DNA of 64,000 nucleotides. Origin: Serratia marcescens. GTDB taxonomy: Bacteria; Pseudomonadota; Gammaproteobacteria; Enterobacterales; Enterobacteriaceae. A program made the position numbers and the translations under genes. The notes beneath the pieces are model-generated. The model was given only the letters and a program-made list of their open reading frames with translations. It was not told where the DNA came from and made no database searches. Shown piece after piece: positions 39,609 to 47,972 of this stretch (position 1 is the stretch's first letter; each line of letters starts with the position of its first letter). The stretch spans positions 3,224,001 to 3,288,000 of the forward strand of contig NZ_VFMJ01000001.1 of NCBI RefSeq assembly GCF_006715005.1. Reading direction: 5' to 3'.

Positions 39609-40088
39609 ATGAACGGCAAGATAACGACTTTTTTTGAAGACAAAGGCTTCGGCTTTATTACCGACGAGAACGGAGAAAATCGTTATTTTCACGTGATTAA
39701 AGTGCAGAATCCGGAGCTGATTAAGAAAAACGCGGCGGTGACCTTCGAACCGACCAACAACACCAAAGGCCCGTCGGCTTATGCGGTCAAAGTGTTGGCA
39801 CCCAGCAAATACATCATCATCGCCAACGAAAGAATCAAGATCACCAGCATCAAGTCTTTCAATACTTTCACTAAGGAAGTGCCGGTCAAAGCCGACGTGG
39901 ACAAAGAGAACACCGTGCTGTCGGTCGGCCTGCTGATGAACCGCATTCGCCCGCAGTCAGAAGACCAGGCGCAGACCATGCAAACGCTGCGCATGCTGAC
40001 CATTACCACTTTCCAGAACACCACCCATACCTTCTCCGAACATGAGATCGATATGGATGAAACCATCAAGGCGCTGAAAAGCCTGTAA
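39609..40088 (+). CDS. Cold-shock-domain protein with an unrecognised C-terminal domain
   Basis: 159 residues. Residues 1-65 are a cold-shock domain with RNP1 KGFGFI and a degenerate RNP2 (RYFHVIKV). Residues about 66-159 form a second domain (APSKYIIIANERIKITSIKS, then FNTFTKEVP) that I do not recognise. ATG 39609 matches the domain start better than the ATG four codons upstream. Separate from cspE and without a cold-shock-type long leader. Confidence 0.75.
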   Translation: MNGKITTFFEDKGFGFITDENGENRYFHVIKVQNPELIKKNAAVTFEPTNNTKGPSAYAVKVLAPSKYIIIANERIKITSIKSFNTFTKEVPVKADVDKENTVLSVGLLMNRIRPQSEDQAQTMQTLRMLTITTFQNTTHTFSEHEIDMDETIKALKSL

Positions 40089-40112
40089 GCGCCGGTTGCC
40101 CAGCGTCGAGCC

Positions 40113-41561
40113 CTAGCGGAACAGGATATGCTCGACGCTGTTGCCGTTCACCACGTTGAACGACTCCACCCGATTACGCCCCTGCGATTTGGCGCGATAC
40201 AGCGCGATATCCGCCATATTCATCAGTTGCTCCAGCGATTTCACCTCGTTCATCGCCAGGCTGGCGACGCCGACGCTGATAGTGATTTTCAACGTCTGCT
40301 TGCCTTCCGCCTGCAGCTCGGTCTGCTCCACCAGACGACGAAGATGTTCCCCCAGCGCCACGCCCTGCGCCGCCAGCGCGCGCGGCAGCATGATAGCGAA
40401 CTCTTCCCCGCCCAAACGGCCGAACAGCTGATCGTGCCGCAGCTCGCGCCGCACGACGTGCGCGAACGACGCCAAGACCTGATCGCCGGCGCTGTGGCCG
40501 TGCGTATCGTTGATCTGCTTGAAGTGGTCAATGTCGATCAGCAGTAGCGACACCGCCTCTTTGGAGCGGTGCTTGTGCTCCAGCAGCTCGCCCGCTTTGC
40601 GCGTCATCGCGCTGCGCGCCAGCACGCCGGTCAGAAAATCGTGGTTGGCACTGTGCTCCAGACGCCGCATCAGCTTGCGGTTGGCGGCGATAGAGCTGGC
40701 GAGGATCAGCGGCCCCATCACCAGCATGGCGATGCCCAAGCGGGCAGACATCAGCGTGTCGAGGAAGGCGTTATGGTTGTTCGGCGTTTCATACAGCACC
40801 AGGTTGGCGGAAATGCTGCTGATTTCGGTCATGCCGGTCAACAGCGTCAGCAACGTTACGGGGAACAGCGGGTAGCGCACCGCGCACCACAGCAGCGCCG
40901 GGATCGGGAAGGCGATGGCGCCCGGCCCGCCAATATAGACGCTGAACGCCAGCGACAGCAGCAACGCCAACAGCGGCAGGCAGCCTTTCAAGCGCCAACG
41001 CACCTGCATGCGCAACAGCTGTTTCAATCGCGGCGCCGCCATCAGTACCGGCAACAGCAGCAAGGTCGTCGAGAACTGCTCGCTGAACCAAGCCAGCCAG
41101 GCGACCACCACCGTGTTGTTATACAGGCTGTCGTTGCGCAGCACCGACAAGGTCGACGCCACCGCCGCGCCGGCCAGACTGGCGCTGAACATATAGAGTA
41201 TCGCCTGGGGTTTGCCCATGCGCCGTTGAGATTGGGGCAGCATCAGCATGATGCCGTAACCGACGGCGATCAGCGACATGTTGCAGGCGTTCAGCCACAG
41301 CGCCAGAGACCAGCCTTCGCCGGTGCTGAGATCGGCGACAACCATGCCCAGATAGGTGGTAAGCCAGCCGAGCGGCGTGGCGTAAACGGGTTTGCGCAGC
41401 AGCAGACCGAGCAGAATCGCATTCACTGGCCAAAATAAGGAAAGCGAACCAATCGGCCGGCTAAGAATACCTACCAGCGAAAGTAAAAAGGCCAGCATGA
41501 AAAGATTGATCAGCTGAACCGTCAGAGGCAGGCCATGCCTGGCATTTATTCTGACGTTCAT
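40113..41561 (-). CDS. MASE1-type membrane diguanylate cyclase
   Basis: 482 residues. An N-terminal MASE1-like integral membrane sensor (about 10-310, with LFWPVNAILLGLLLR and GWLTTYLGMVVADL) leads to a GGDEF domain (about 325-475) with GGEEF in FGRLGGEEFAIMLP. The I-site position reads RHDQ, not RxxD, so product inhibition is probably lost, unlike dgcC. I start at ATG 41561 (GAGGCG just ahead); an ATG four codons earlier is possible. The ligand of MASE1 is unknown. Confidence 0.85.
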   Translation of the reverse strand: MNVRINARHGLPLTVQLINLFMLAFLLSLVGILSRPIGSLSLFWPVNAILLGLLLRKPVYATPLGWLTTYLGMVVADLSTGEGWSLALWLNACNMSLIAVGYGIMLMLPQSQRRMGKPQAILYMFSASLAGAAVASTLSVLRNDSLYNNTVVVAWLAWFSEQFSTTLLLLPVLMAAPRLKQLLRMQVRWRLKGCLPLLALLLSLAFSVYIGGPGAIAFPIPALLWCAVRYPLFPVTLLTLLTGMTEISSISANLVLYETPNNHNAFLDTLMSARLGIAMLVMGPLILASSIAANRKLMRRLEHSANHDFLTGVLARSAMTRKAGELLEHKHRSKEAVSLLLIDIDHFKQINDTHGHSAGDQVLASFAHVVRRELRHDQLFGRLGGEEFAIMLPRALAAQGVALGEHLRRLVEQTELQAEGKQTLKITISVGVASLAMNEVKSLEQLMNMADIALYRAKSQGRNRVESFNVVNGNSVEHILFR

Positions 41562-41681
41562 CGCCTCGCCCATATTTTGCTAATAACCAGAATAATAATG
41601 TGCATACTCTCTCGCCCGGCCAGTGAGGGATAGTCAACTCGAATTTCAACCAAAAAAGCCAGACAAATCAATAATAAAAAA

Positions 41682-41700
41682 TGTTAACATTTAATTAACA
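41682..41700. repeat. AT-rich inverted repeat upstream of the MASE1 cyclase gene
   Basis: TGTTAA-N7-TTAACA about 120 bp upstream of the cyclase start, in an AT-rich patch (41650-41710) unlike the GC-rich surroundings. A candidate regulator or H-NS site. Confidence 0.4.
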
Positions 41701-41910
41701 GACTTTTCTTAGCCCCATGCGGCTGCGGCGGGCGCCCCCGCATAGCGTCAGCAAATAATGCCTACTCTGCTGTCAGCATAGCGCATGGCGTAATAGGCCG
41801 CCGACGGCGCCAATTACATTAATAAGCTTGTGGTTATTGGTCATTGAATGATGTTTGAATAACTACGCGATTATTTTCCTGCAACTGGGCCGCCCGTGCA
41901 ATAACAACCC
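41701..41910. other. Gap without recognisable genes
   Basis: Sequence between the cyclase upstream region and the small-RNA candidate. I see no open frame with family resemblance and no strong hairpin here beyond short GC arms near 41715-41735. Confidence 0.4.
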
Positions 41911-41994
41911 AAAAAAAGCCCGCATAGCGCGGGCTTGCTTGAACAACAGCAAATCGACAGTTACGACACAGCCATACGTTGCATGCCTGTGCTG
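41911..41994 (-). ncRNA. Candidate ~84-nt small RNA
   Basis: On the minus strand a -10 TATACT (42006-42001) is followed by about 80 nt and a strong terminator: AAGCCCGC/GCGGGCTT, then seven T (41917-41911). No coding frame fits. The preceding wrbA-like gene has its own terminator at 42060-42037, so this terminator needs a separate transcript. No good -35 is visible. Size, terminator and isolation suit an Hfq-type sRNA; I do not recognise a named one. Confidence 0.5.
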
Positions 41995-42036
41995 CTGCGC
42001 AGTATAGCGGTGAAAGCTTAAGCAGACCTTAGCAAC

Positions 42037-42060
42037 AAAAAACCCGGTCTAGGAACCGGG
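42037..42060 (-). terminator. Terminator downstream of the flavodoxin-like gene
   Basis: On the minus strand CCCGGT/ACCGGG stem followed by TTTTTTG, about 130 nt past the stop of the oxidoreductase gene. Confidence 0.8.
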
Positions 42061-42187
42061 AATATTTGTACGAAATGCAGTGTTAGCCCAAGCAGGCTAA
42101 TAACATTTCGCAGCTTACACGCCAATTGTGCAGAGAAAATGAACGCGGCGTCCGTTCATCCGCGTCCCCCTATCCGCACGGAAGGCC

Positions 42188-42739
42188 TTACGCCAGTTTG
42201 GCGGCAAAGCCCGCTACGCGCTGGCCATAGAGCTTGGCGGTCGCCAGATCGCCCGACAGCATCTCGTCCACGCCGGCATCTGCCGGGGTCTGCACCAGCA
42301 GCCCCACCGAACCGCCCAGGTTATTGACGTCGGTGCGCTGCGCCGATTTGGTGTTGGCCGGCAGCAGCCCCAGGCTGACCCACAGGCCGCCATGTTGCGA
42401 AGCCAGCGTCTGCAGCGCGATCAGCGTAACCTGCTTGTCACCGTTCAGGCTGGCGCTGTTGGTAAAGCCGCCGAACACTTTGTCCTGCCACTTGCGGCCG
42501 AACCAGGCCTTGGAGCTGGCGTCGGCGAATTTCTTGAACTGCCAGGATGGGCCGCCCATATAGGTCGGTGAGCCAAAGATGATGGCGTTCGCCTCATCCA
42601 GCGTCTGCCAGGCTTCGTCGCTGATATCACCGTTCTGATCGATGGCGATCAGTGCCGCCCCGGCGCCTTCCGCCACCACTTTCGCCAAACGCTCGGTATG
42701 GCCGTAGCCGGAATGAAACACCACTACTGTCTTCGCCAT
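42188..42739 (-). CDS. WrbA-like flavodoxin-family NAD(P)H oxidoreductase
   Basis: A 183-residue flavodoxin fold. The FMN phosphate loop HSGYGHTERLAKVV is near residue 9 and SPTYMGGPSWQFKKF near residue 57. The family includes NAD(P)H:quinone oxidoreductases, and length and motifs fit WrbA-like proteins, but a canonical WrbA insertion is reduced. Start ATG 42739 after GGAGAATTTC. A LysR gene follows upstream on the same strand, 118 nt away. Confidence 0.85.
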   Translation of the reverse strand: MAKTVVVFHSGYGHTERLAKVVAEGAGAALIAIDQNGDISDEAWQTLDEANAIIFGSPTYMGGPSWQFKKFADASSKAWFGRKWQDKVFGGFTNSASLNGDKQVTLIALQTLASQHGGLWVSLGLLPANTKSAQRTDVNNLGGSVGLLVQTPADAGVDEMLSGDLATAKLYGQRVAGFAAKLA

Positions 42740-42857
42740 AGAAATTCTCCACTCATTGCACAAAGGCGCCGACGGCGCCCCTCTCGCGTTCAATCTAATC
42801 AAGCGCGCAGCGGCTGAATACCGAATAAAACTGACGGTGTTATTCAAAAAAATCGCG

Positions 42858-43763
42858 CTACGCGCCCTGCTCTGCCTGTTGACGGGCAAAGTCGATAAAA
42901 GCGCGCAGCGGGCGCGGCATTTGGCGGTTTGCCGGATAGTACAGGTAGAAACCGGGGAACGGCGGCGTCCAGGCATCGAGCAGCGGCAACAAGCGGCCAT
43001 CGGCCAAACCGGCGGCGACCTGTTGCTCAAACAGGTAGGCAATGCCCGCCCCATCCATCGCAGCCCGCACCAAGACTTCCGGCTCATCGACTATCACCGG
43101 CCCTTCCACGGCGATCTCCTGCTTTTCACCGTCGCACTCAAACTCCCAGCGATACAAACTGCCGTTGGTCGGCCAGCGGTAATTCAAGCAGCGATGTCGA
43201 TGCAGATCGCCCGGTGTTGACGGCCGGCCGTGACGCGCCAAATACGCCGGTGAAGCAACGACGCGCATCCGCACCTCCCCGCCCAGTTTGACCGCCACCA
43301 TATCTTTCGCCAGTTTCTCGTGCAGCCGCACGCCGGCGTCAAAACCGCCGGCAACGATATCCACCAACCGCTCCTCAACATTGAGATCGAGCGTAATATC
43401 GGGATATTGATGATGAAACGGCGCGATCAAAGGCGCCAGAAAATGTAACGCCGCCACGCGGGTTACATTAAGCCGCAAAAGACCTGAGGGGTTCTGGCGT
43501 TGCTCGACCGCCTGTGCCACCGCCGCGTCGATCTCGGCCATCGCGGGCGTCAGGCGCGCCAACATCTGTCTTCCGGCTTCAGTCAGCGCCACACTGCGAG
43601 TGGTGCGATTCAGTAAACGCACACCCAAACGCTCCTCCAGGTTGCGCAGCGTTTGGCTGAGCGCCGAAGCGGACATGCCCAAATGTGCAGCGGCGCGAGC
43701 GAAACCGCCGTGCTCAACAATCGCGGCAAAGGCGCGCAACTCGGCGAAATCACTGCCCCTCAT
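42858..43763 (-). CDS. LysR-family transcriptional regulator
   Basis: 301 residues. The N-terminal winged helix-turn-helix is about 1-60 (FAAIVEHGGFARAAAHLGMSASALSQ) and the C-terminal effector domain about 88-295. Start ATG 43763. It is divergent from an aldo-keto reductase gene with a 97-bp shared gap, the usual arrangement for a LysR regulator and its target. The gap contains GGCGCTACC and GACGCTACC direct repeats at about 43823-43844. Confidence 0.9.
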   Translation of the reverse strand: MRGSDFAELRAFAAIVEHGGFARAAAHLGMSASALSQTLRNLEERLGVRLLNRTTRSVALTEAGRQMLARLTPAMAEIDAAVAQAVEQRQNPSGLLRLNVTRVAALHFLAPLIAPFHHQYPDITLDLNVEERLVDIVAGGFDAGVRLHEKLAKDMVAVKLGGEVRMRVVASPAYLARHGRPSTPGDLHRHRCLNYRWPTNGSLYRWEFECDGEKQEIAVEGPVIVDEPEVLVRAAMDGAGIAYLFEQQVAAGLADGRLLPLLDAWTPPFPGFYLYYPANRQMPRPLRAFIDFARQQAEQGA

Positions 43764-43860
43764 TATGCTCTCCCTCCTTAATAATTCATGAAGATTATAG
43801 CGCATTCCTTAAACAACCTGTGGGCGCTACCGTAGACGCTACCTACACGGGAGAATGCCT

Positions 43861-44925
43861 ATGAACACGTCACTATCGCTGGATCACTATCGTTTATTGG
43901 GCCGTTCCGGCCTGCGCGTTTCACCGCTGGCGCTGGGCACCATGACCTTCGGTGCCGACTGGGGCTGGGGCGCCGAACTGGCCGAAGCCCGCCGTCTGTT
44001 TGACGTTTATGTCGAACGCGGCGGCAACTTTATCGATACCGCCAACCGCTATACCGAGGGCAGCGCCGAACGTTTCGTGGGGGAGTTCGCCGCCGGGCGC
44101 CGCGATCGGTTGGTGATCGCCACCAAATACACCCTGCCGATGCAGCCGGACGATCCCAATTCCGGCGGCAATCACCGCAAAAGCATGCTGCGATCGGTGG
44201 AGGGAAGCCTGCAACGGCTCAATACCGATTACATCGACCTGCTCTATCTGCACGCCTGGGATTTCACCACGTCGGTGGAAGAGATCATGCGCACCATGGA
44301 CGATTTGGTACGCGCCGGGAAAGTGCTGTATGTGGCAGTATCGGACCTTCCCGCCTGGCAGGCGTCGAGAATGCAAATGCTGGCGGACCTGCGTGGCTGG
44401 TCGCCACTGATCGCTCTGCAAATCGAGTACAGTCTGCTGGAGCGCACCGTCGAACGCGAGCTGATGCCGATGGCGCAAGAATTGGGGATGGGCGTGATCC
44501 CTTGGTCGCCGCTGGCCGGCGGCGTATTAAGCGGCAAATACCGGCGGCAGGATCTGCAACCGTCGCCCGATGAGGCGGGCTCTCGGCGTGAAGCCGTGCG
44601 CGCCAAGGGCACATTGAACGCACACAATCTTGATATCGCCGACGCCGTCAACCAGATAGCTGATGAGACGGGATATTCCCCATCACAAATCGCGCTGGCC
44701 TGGACACTGCGTCACCCGACGGTCACCGCGCCGATCGTCGGCGCCCGAACCCTGGCGCAATTGGAAGATAACCTCGGCGCATTGAAGGTGACGCTGGCGG
44801 AAGATCATTGGCGACAATTGGACGATCTCAGCGCCATCGAGCTGGGATTCCCGCACGATTTTCTCGCCCTGCCGGTCACCCGCAACATCATGACCGGCGG
44901 CGTGCATCTCGCCGGGCGCAGATAA
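43861..44925 (+). CDS. Aldo/keto reductase
   Basis: A 354-residue TIM-barrel NADPH reductase. The catalytic tetrad is spread over FIDTANRYTEG (Asp/Tyr region near residue 57), KYTLP (Lys) and the equivalent His region (LLYLHAWD). C-terminal NADPH-binding SPSQIALAWTLRHP and GARTLAQLEDNL are present. I prefer ATG 43861, because GGGAG lies 7 nt ahead, over ATG 43855, which is 1 nt from that site. Likely regulated by the divergent LysR protein. Confidence 0.9.
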   Translation: MNTSLSLDHYRLLGRSGLRVSPLALGTMTFGADWGWGAELAEARRLFDVYVERGGNFIDTANRYTEGSAERFVGEFAAGRRDRLVIATKYTLPMQPDDPNSGGNHRKSMLRSVEGSLQRLNTDYIDLLYLHAWDFTTSVEEIMRTMDDLVRAGKVLYVAVSDLPAWQASRMQMLADLRGWSPLIALQIEYSLLERTVERELMPMAQELGMGVIPWSPLAGGVLSGKYRRQDLQPSPDEAGSRREAVRAKGTLNAHNLDIADAVNQIADETGYSPSQIALAWTLRHPTVTAPIVGARTLAQLEDNLGALKVTLAEDHWRQLDDLSAIELGFPHDFLALPVTRNIMTGGVHLAGRR

Positions 44926-44951
44926 AAAAAATCCCGCGCAAGGCGGGATAA
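44924..44951 (-). terminator. Leftward terminator between convergent genes
   Basis: On the minus strand ATCCCGCC/GCGGGAT stem followed by TTTTTTT. It serves the leftward glycosyltransferase transcript; the plus-strand side lacks a T-tract. Confidence 0.75.
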
Positions 44952-45105
44952 ACTTAACAGGGATGGGGTAATACACTACAGGGAATGGATAACACACAAC
45001 ATCATCGGGTAGAGCTACAGTACCAATCCCAATGTATAGAACTGTCATCCCCGCGTAAGTTTGCTCGGCCAGATGTAACGCCGAATGGGAAATATGACAT
45101 TTTGC

Positions 45106-46638
45106 TCAACGCACCACGAACAGGCGCGATTCGAAACCGCCGCTCTTGAAGGTGCCGGTATTGACCCACCCTGTCGGCGAACGGCCGAAGTCCTGATTGA
45201 AATCCCCGCCGCTGACCAGCCAGACCCGGCGATGGCCTTTCGATAAAACGCTGAGCTTATCGACATAGGTCTGCGCCGCTCGATCGTGGAAAAAGGTGCC
45301 GAAGCCATAGGCATTGGGCTTGCCCGAAATGCCGTTGGGCCTGGCCGGGGTATACAGCAGGGCGCGATAGCCCTGTTTGTTGTAATACACGTAGCTCAGG
45401 TAGTTGAACATGTTGCTGACCACCACCGCATCGTTAGGCTGATAGTGGCTGTTGATATAGTGCACCATCACCTTGAACTCATCTTTCTCGACCGGGTAGT
45501 CGTTACGCACGCCGCAGCCGAACAGCAGGCTGAAGAACAGCAGCAAAGAGATCCCGCGCACCCGGCTTTTCGTTCCGGCGATCAGCACGCCCAACACCAG
45601 CGGAATGCCGAGCGCAGCCGAGTAGAGATAGCGATCGACAAACAGCGGCGAACGCCAGGAAATGGCGAAGACCAACGTCACCGGGATCAGAATGCCGCCG
45701 AGCAGCAGCAGCGAGAATGTCCTTGGCATCGCGCGCCGTTTCAGCAGCAGCGCGCACAACGCGACAAACATCGCCGGCAGCAGCCAGAGAATGATCGTGG
45801 GATAGTTGCTGCCGTCGTGGCCGGTGAGAAAACGCCAATACATTGCCGGCAGATCGCCCCAGGAAACCTGAGGGATCCAACCGACGTCGCCGCCAACCCG
45901 CAGCTCGGCGATATGCGCCAGCAGATTGAACAGCACCAGCAGCCAGGGAATGTAGGCCACCCCGATCGCCACATTGGCCAGCCACCACGCCGGCTGCTTG
46001 ATGTAACGTACGCCTTCGTGGCGGCACGACAGCGCCAGCACCACCAGCCAGTGGGCGATCAGCGTGAAAATGGTGAAGTAATGGGTATAAAAGCTCAGCG
46101 TCATCAATAGCGCATACAGCGCCAGATAGCGGCGGTTATCCGGCGTTTTCAGCCACTTCGCCAACGCCATGGCGGCGACGATCGCCAGCATCCCCATCAG
46201 CGCGTACATCCGCGCCTCCTGGCTGTAACGCACCGCCATCGGCATGATTGCCATCAGCCACCCCGCGACCAGCGCCGCCCGCTCATTGGCCAACCAGCGG
46301 GTAAAGCGCATCGCCAGCGCCACCGTCGCCACGCCGAACACCAGGCTCAGCGAACGGGCCGCCATAATGCCGTCGCCAAACAGCACCATCCAGCCATGCA
46401 ACAGCAGGTAATAAAGCGGCGGGTGAACATCGAAGGAAGCGTGGTACAGCAAAGCGCCCACATCATAGCGGCTGGTCAGCACGCTGGAGGCTTCATCGCA
46501 CCAAAAATACCGATCCGTTAAGGAAATAAACCGCACGATCGCCGAAAACGCCACGATCGCCAACGCGTAATGTTTGTAACCGATGCCCTTTAAGCCGTTG
46601 TTGCTCAAAGAGACATTCGAAACCTGTTGCAGTGACAT
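45106..46638 (-). CDS. GT39 (ArnT/PMT-like) integral membrane glycosyltransferase
   Basis: 510 residues with about 11-12 membrane helices. The first periplasmic loop carries DRYFWCDEASS, the acidic catalytic position of GT-C enzymes, near residue 43, and FDVHPPLYYLLLHGW near residue 70 matches the family. A soluble C-terminal domain follows. Such enzymes transfer sugars from polyprenyl phosphate to LPS or proteins. It is not adjacent to an arn operon, so the acceptor is unknown. Confidence 0.83.
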   Translation of the reverse strand: MSLQQVSNVSLSNNGLKGIGYKHYALAIVAFSAIVRFISLTDRYFWCDEASSVLTSRYDVGALLYHASFDVHPPLYYLLLHGWMVLFGDGIMAARSLSLVFGVATVALAMRFTRWLANERAALVAGWLMAIMPMAVRYSQEARMYALMGMLAIVAAMALAKWLKTPDNRRYLALYALLMTLSFYTHYFTIFTLIAHWLVVLALSCRHEGVRYIKQPAWWLANVAIGVAYIPWLLVLFNLLAHIAELRVGGDVGWIPQVSWGDLPAMYWRFLTGHDGSNYPTIILWLLPAMFVALCALLLKRRAMPRTFSLLLLGGILIPVTLVFAISWRSPLFVDRYLYSAALGIPLVLGVLIAGTKSRVRGISLLLFFSLLFGCGVRNDYPVEKDEFKVMVHYINSHYQPNDAVVVSNMFNYLSYVYYNKQGYRALLYTPARPNGISGKPNAYGFGTFFHDRAAQTYVDKLSVLSKGHRRVWLVSGGDFNQDFGRSPTGWVNTGTFKSGGFESRLFVVR

Positions 46639-46763
46639 AACCGCATTCCGCCCAAGAGAACCACACAGTGTGGAGACGCAGCGTCATCATTGCCGACGGT
46701 GGGTAAATGGCGGGTAAATCAGTGCGAAAAAGTCGGCGCAGTCACCGCGGCGCCGCACGGCTC

Positions 46764-46919
46764 TCAGCGGACTTCAACGCTGATGTCCGGGTAGGCCTTC
46801 TCGCCGTCGCTGAGGTAATGCCCCAGCGCCCGGTAAGCCATCACGTACAGCACGGCGGCGGCGCACAGGCACAGCAAGGTCACGAGCAGGAATCTGGATT
46901 TGCGCACGATAGGCTCCAT
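46764..46919 (-). CDS. Small membrane protein of unknown function
   Basis: 51 residues: a basic start (MEPIVRKSR), one membrane helix (about 10-28), then a soluble tail ending SDGEKAYPDISVEVR. The ATG at 46919 has no Shine-Dalgarno; GGAG within its first codons sits 6 nt ahead of a GTG at codon 5 (46907), so the true product may be 47 residues. I do not recognise the family. Confidence 0.6.
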   Translation of the reverse strand: MEPIVRKSRFLLVTLLCLCAAAVLYVMAYRALGHYLSDGEKAYPDISVEVR

Positions 46920-47015
46920 GGGGAAATTTTCGCCTATTGTAGCGCGGCAAAATAAACGAAAGTTCAATTGCCGGCGGGTCGAGCGCCTCGCACTCATTCG
47001 GCGAGGCGGCTCGTA

Positions 47016-47342
47016 TCATTTCTTCAACATGTAGATAAACGAATCGACGGTTTCGCCGCCGGTGGTGGTGACGCTGACCGCTACCCGTTCATACCCCTCG
47101 CCTTCGAACGCATCGAGAGTCGACCAGTGGTTGACGAGATTAGCTGAACGGAACAGAAAACCGTTCACCCGATTGCCGCTGTTATCCAACACGATGCCCG
47201 GGTAGCCCATCTCGGCGCCCCAGCCTTCGTTAAGCAGCGATCCGCCAACGCTGCCTTCTTCCCAGCTGCCGCCGATAGCTTCCATTATGTGTGCGTTGGG
47301 TCTGCCTGGCCCCAGGGTGCCGTAAACGAATAAGCTTTGCAT
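47016..47342 (-). CDS. Gamma-glutamylcyclotransferase-like (GGCT/AIG2) protein
   Basis: 108 residues. The substrate-loop motif FVYGTLGPGRPN is at residues 5-16, and the catalytic-type Glu is in LDAFEGEGYER near residue 77. E. coli YtfP and related proteins share this fold; the substrate is uncertain. Last host gene before the prophage end. Confidence 0.85.
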   Translation of the reverse strand: MQSLFVYGTLGPGRPNAHIMEAIGGSWEEGSVGGSLLNEGWGAEMGYPGIVLDNSGNRVNGFLFRSANLVNHWSTLDAFEGEGYERVAVSVTTTGGETVDSFIYMLKK

Positions 47343-47474
47343 TTTTCATTCTGCCACTGACTGAAAGTTAGCGAACGAACATAGCACGACGCGCAGCGGC
47401 GAGCCAACGGGAGTACGGGTTACGCAGTCGAGTTTTCAAGGGAACAAGTAGGGGGAAGAAAATCAAGGGAGTAA

Positions 47475-47519
47475 TGGCACGCCCTATAGGATTCGAACCT
47501 ATGACCTACGGCTTAGAAG
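47475..47519 (-). other. Prophage attachment site: 3' half of tRNA-Arg(UCU)
   Basis: The minus strand reads from the anticodon loop TTCTAAG through the T arm (GGTTCGAATCC) to AGGGCGT-G-CCA, 45 nt of a tRNA-Arg(UCU) (argU type). The 5' half is missing: the bases before the loop do not pair with CCGTA. The CCA end faces the host genes. This is the duplicated 3' end left by tRNA-targeted integration, so the intact tRNA gene should stand at the other prophage end, to the right of this window. Confidence 0.85.
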
Positions 47520-47522
47520 AAA

Positions 47523-47630
47523 GTGACATAAAGATTAACCTATTGTAATTAAAGGCCGTTCTGCATTCACAGTGACACGAATCGGCAAGTGGTGACATAT
47601 TAGTGGCGCCTTAATGGCACCATAGTGACG
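47523..47630. repeat. Repeated GTGACA motifs beside the attachment site
   Basis: Four copies in one orientation: 47523-47528, 47572-47577, 47592-47597 (all GTGACA) and 47625-47630 (GTGACG), with an inverted TATGACACC near 47638-47646. The spacing and place suit integrase arm-type or excisionase sites. The gap 47520-47709 holds no gene that I can see. Confidence 0.5.
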
Positions 47631-47709
47631 TCACCAATATGACACCATCCCTACCCATCAATCCCACCACCAGCTACCATTACTGCACACCCACCAGCGG
47701 AGCAGAGCA

Positions 47710-47949
47710 ATGGGCAGCATCACCCTCGCCGGCCGGCAGATCTTCATTCTCAACGAAAACGACCGATATCCAGAACCACAGCAAAACAGCCCGCCGATGT
47801 TCGCAATCCGCGAAGACGAAGAGCAGCAGCACTGGCTTTATGTTTGGCACAAGAGCCGCTGGCCGCTCGTATCAGAAACGCCATTCGAAACAGAGGGCAA
47901 AGCCGTTGATGCAGCACTCGCATTCGACTTTGCCACGCTTTACAAATAG
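47710..47949 (+). CDS. Hypothetical small phage protein
   Basis: 79 residues, mixed charged and aromatic (MGSITLAGRQIFILNENDRY start; QQHWLYVWHKSRWPLVSETP in the middle). Preceded by GGAG. It reads against the tail genes and converges on the fibre gene at 47973, with a GCCGGG/CCCGGC hairpin between. No recognised family. Coding composition is plausible but unproven. Confidence 0.5.
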   Translation: MGSITLAGRQIFILNENDRYPEPQQNSPPMFAIREDEEQQHWLYVWHKSRWPLVSETPFETEGKAVDAALAFDFATLYK

Positions 47950-47972
47950 CCGGGTTCCCTCCCGGCATCAGA

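Noticed and set aside
40569-41438. 289-codon plus-strand frame inside the MASE1 cyclase gene
   Set aside because: Gln/Arg-rich antisense shadow; the minus-strand frame has clear MASE1 and GGDEF domains.
47477-47519. A functional tRNA gene at the prophage edge
   Set aside because: Only the 3' half is present; the anticodon stem and everything 5' of it are missing.
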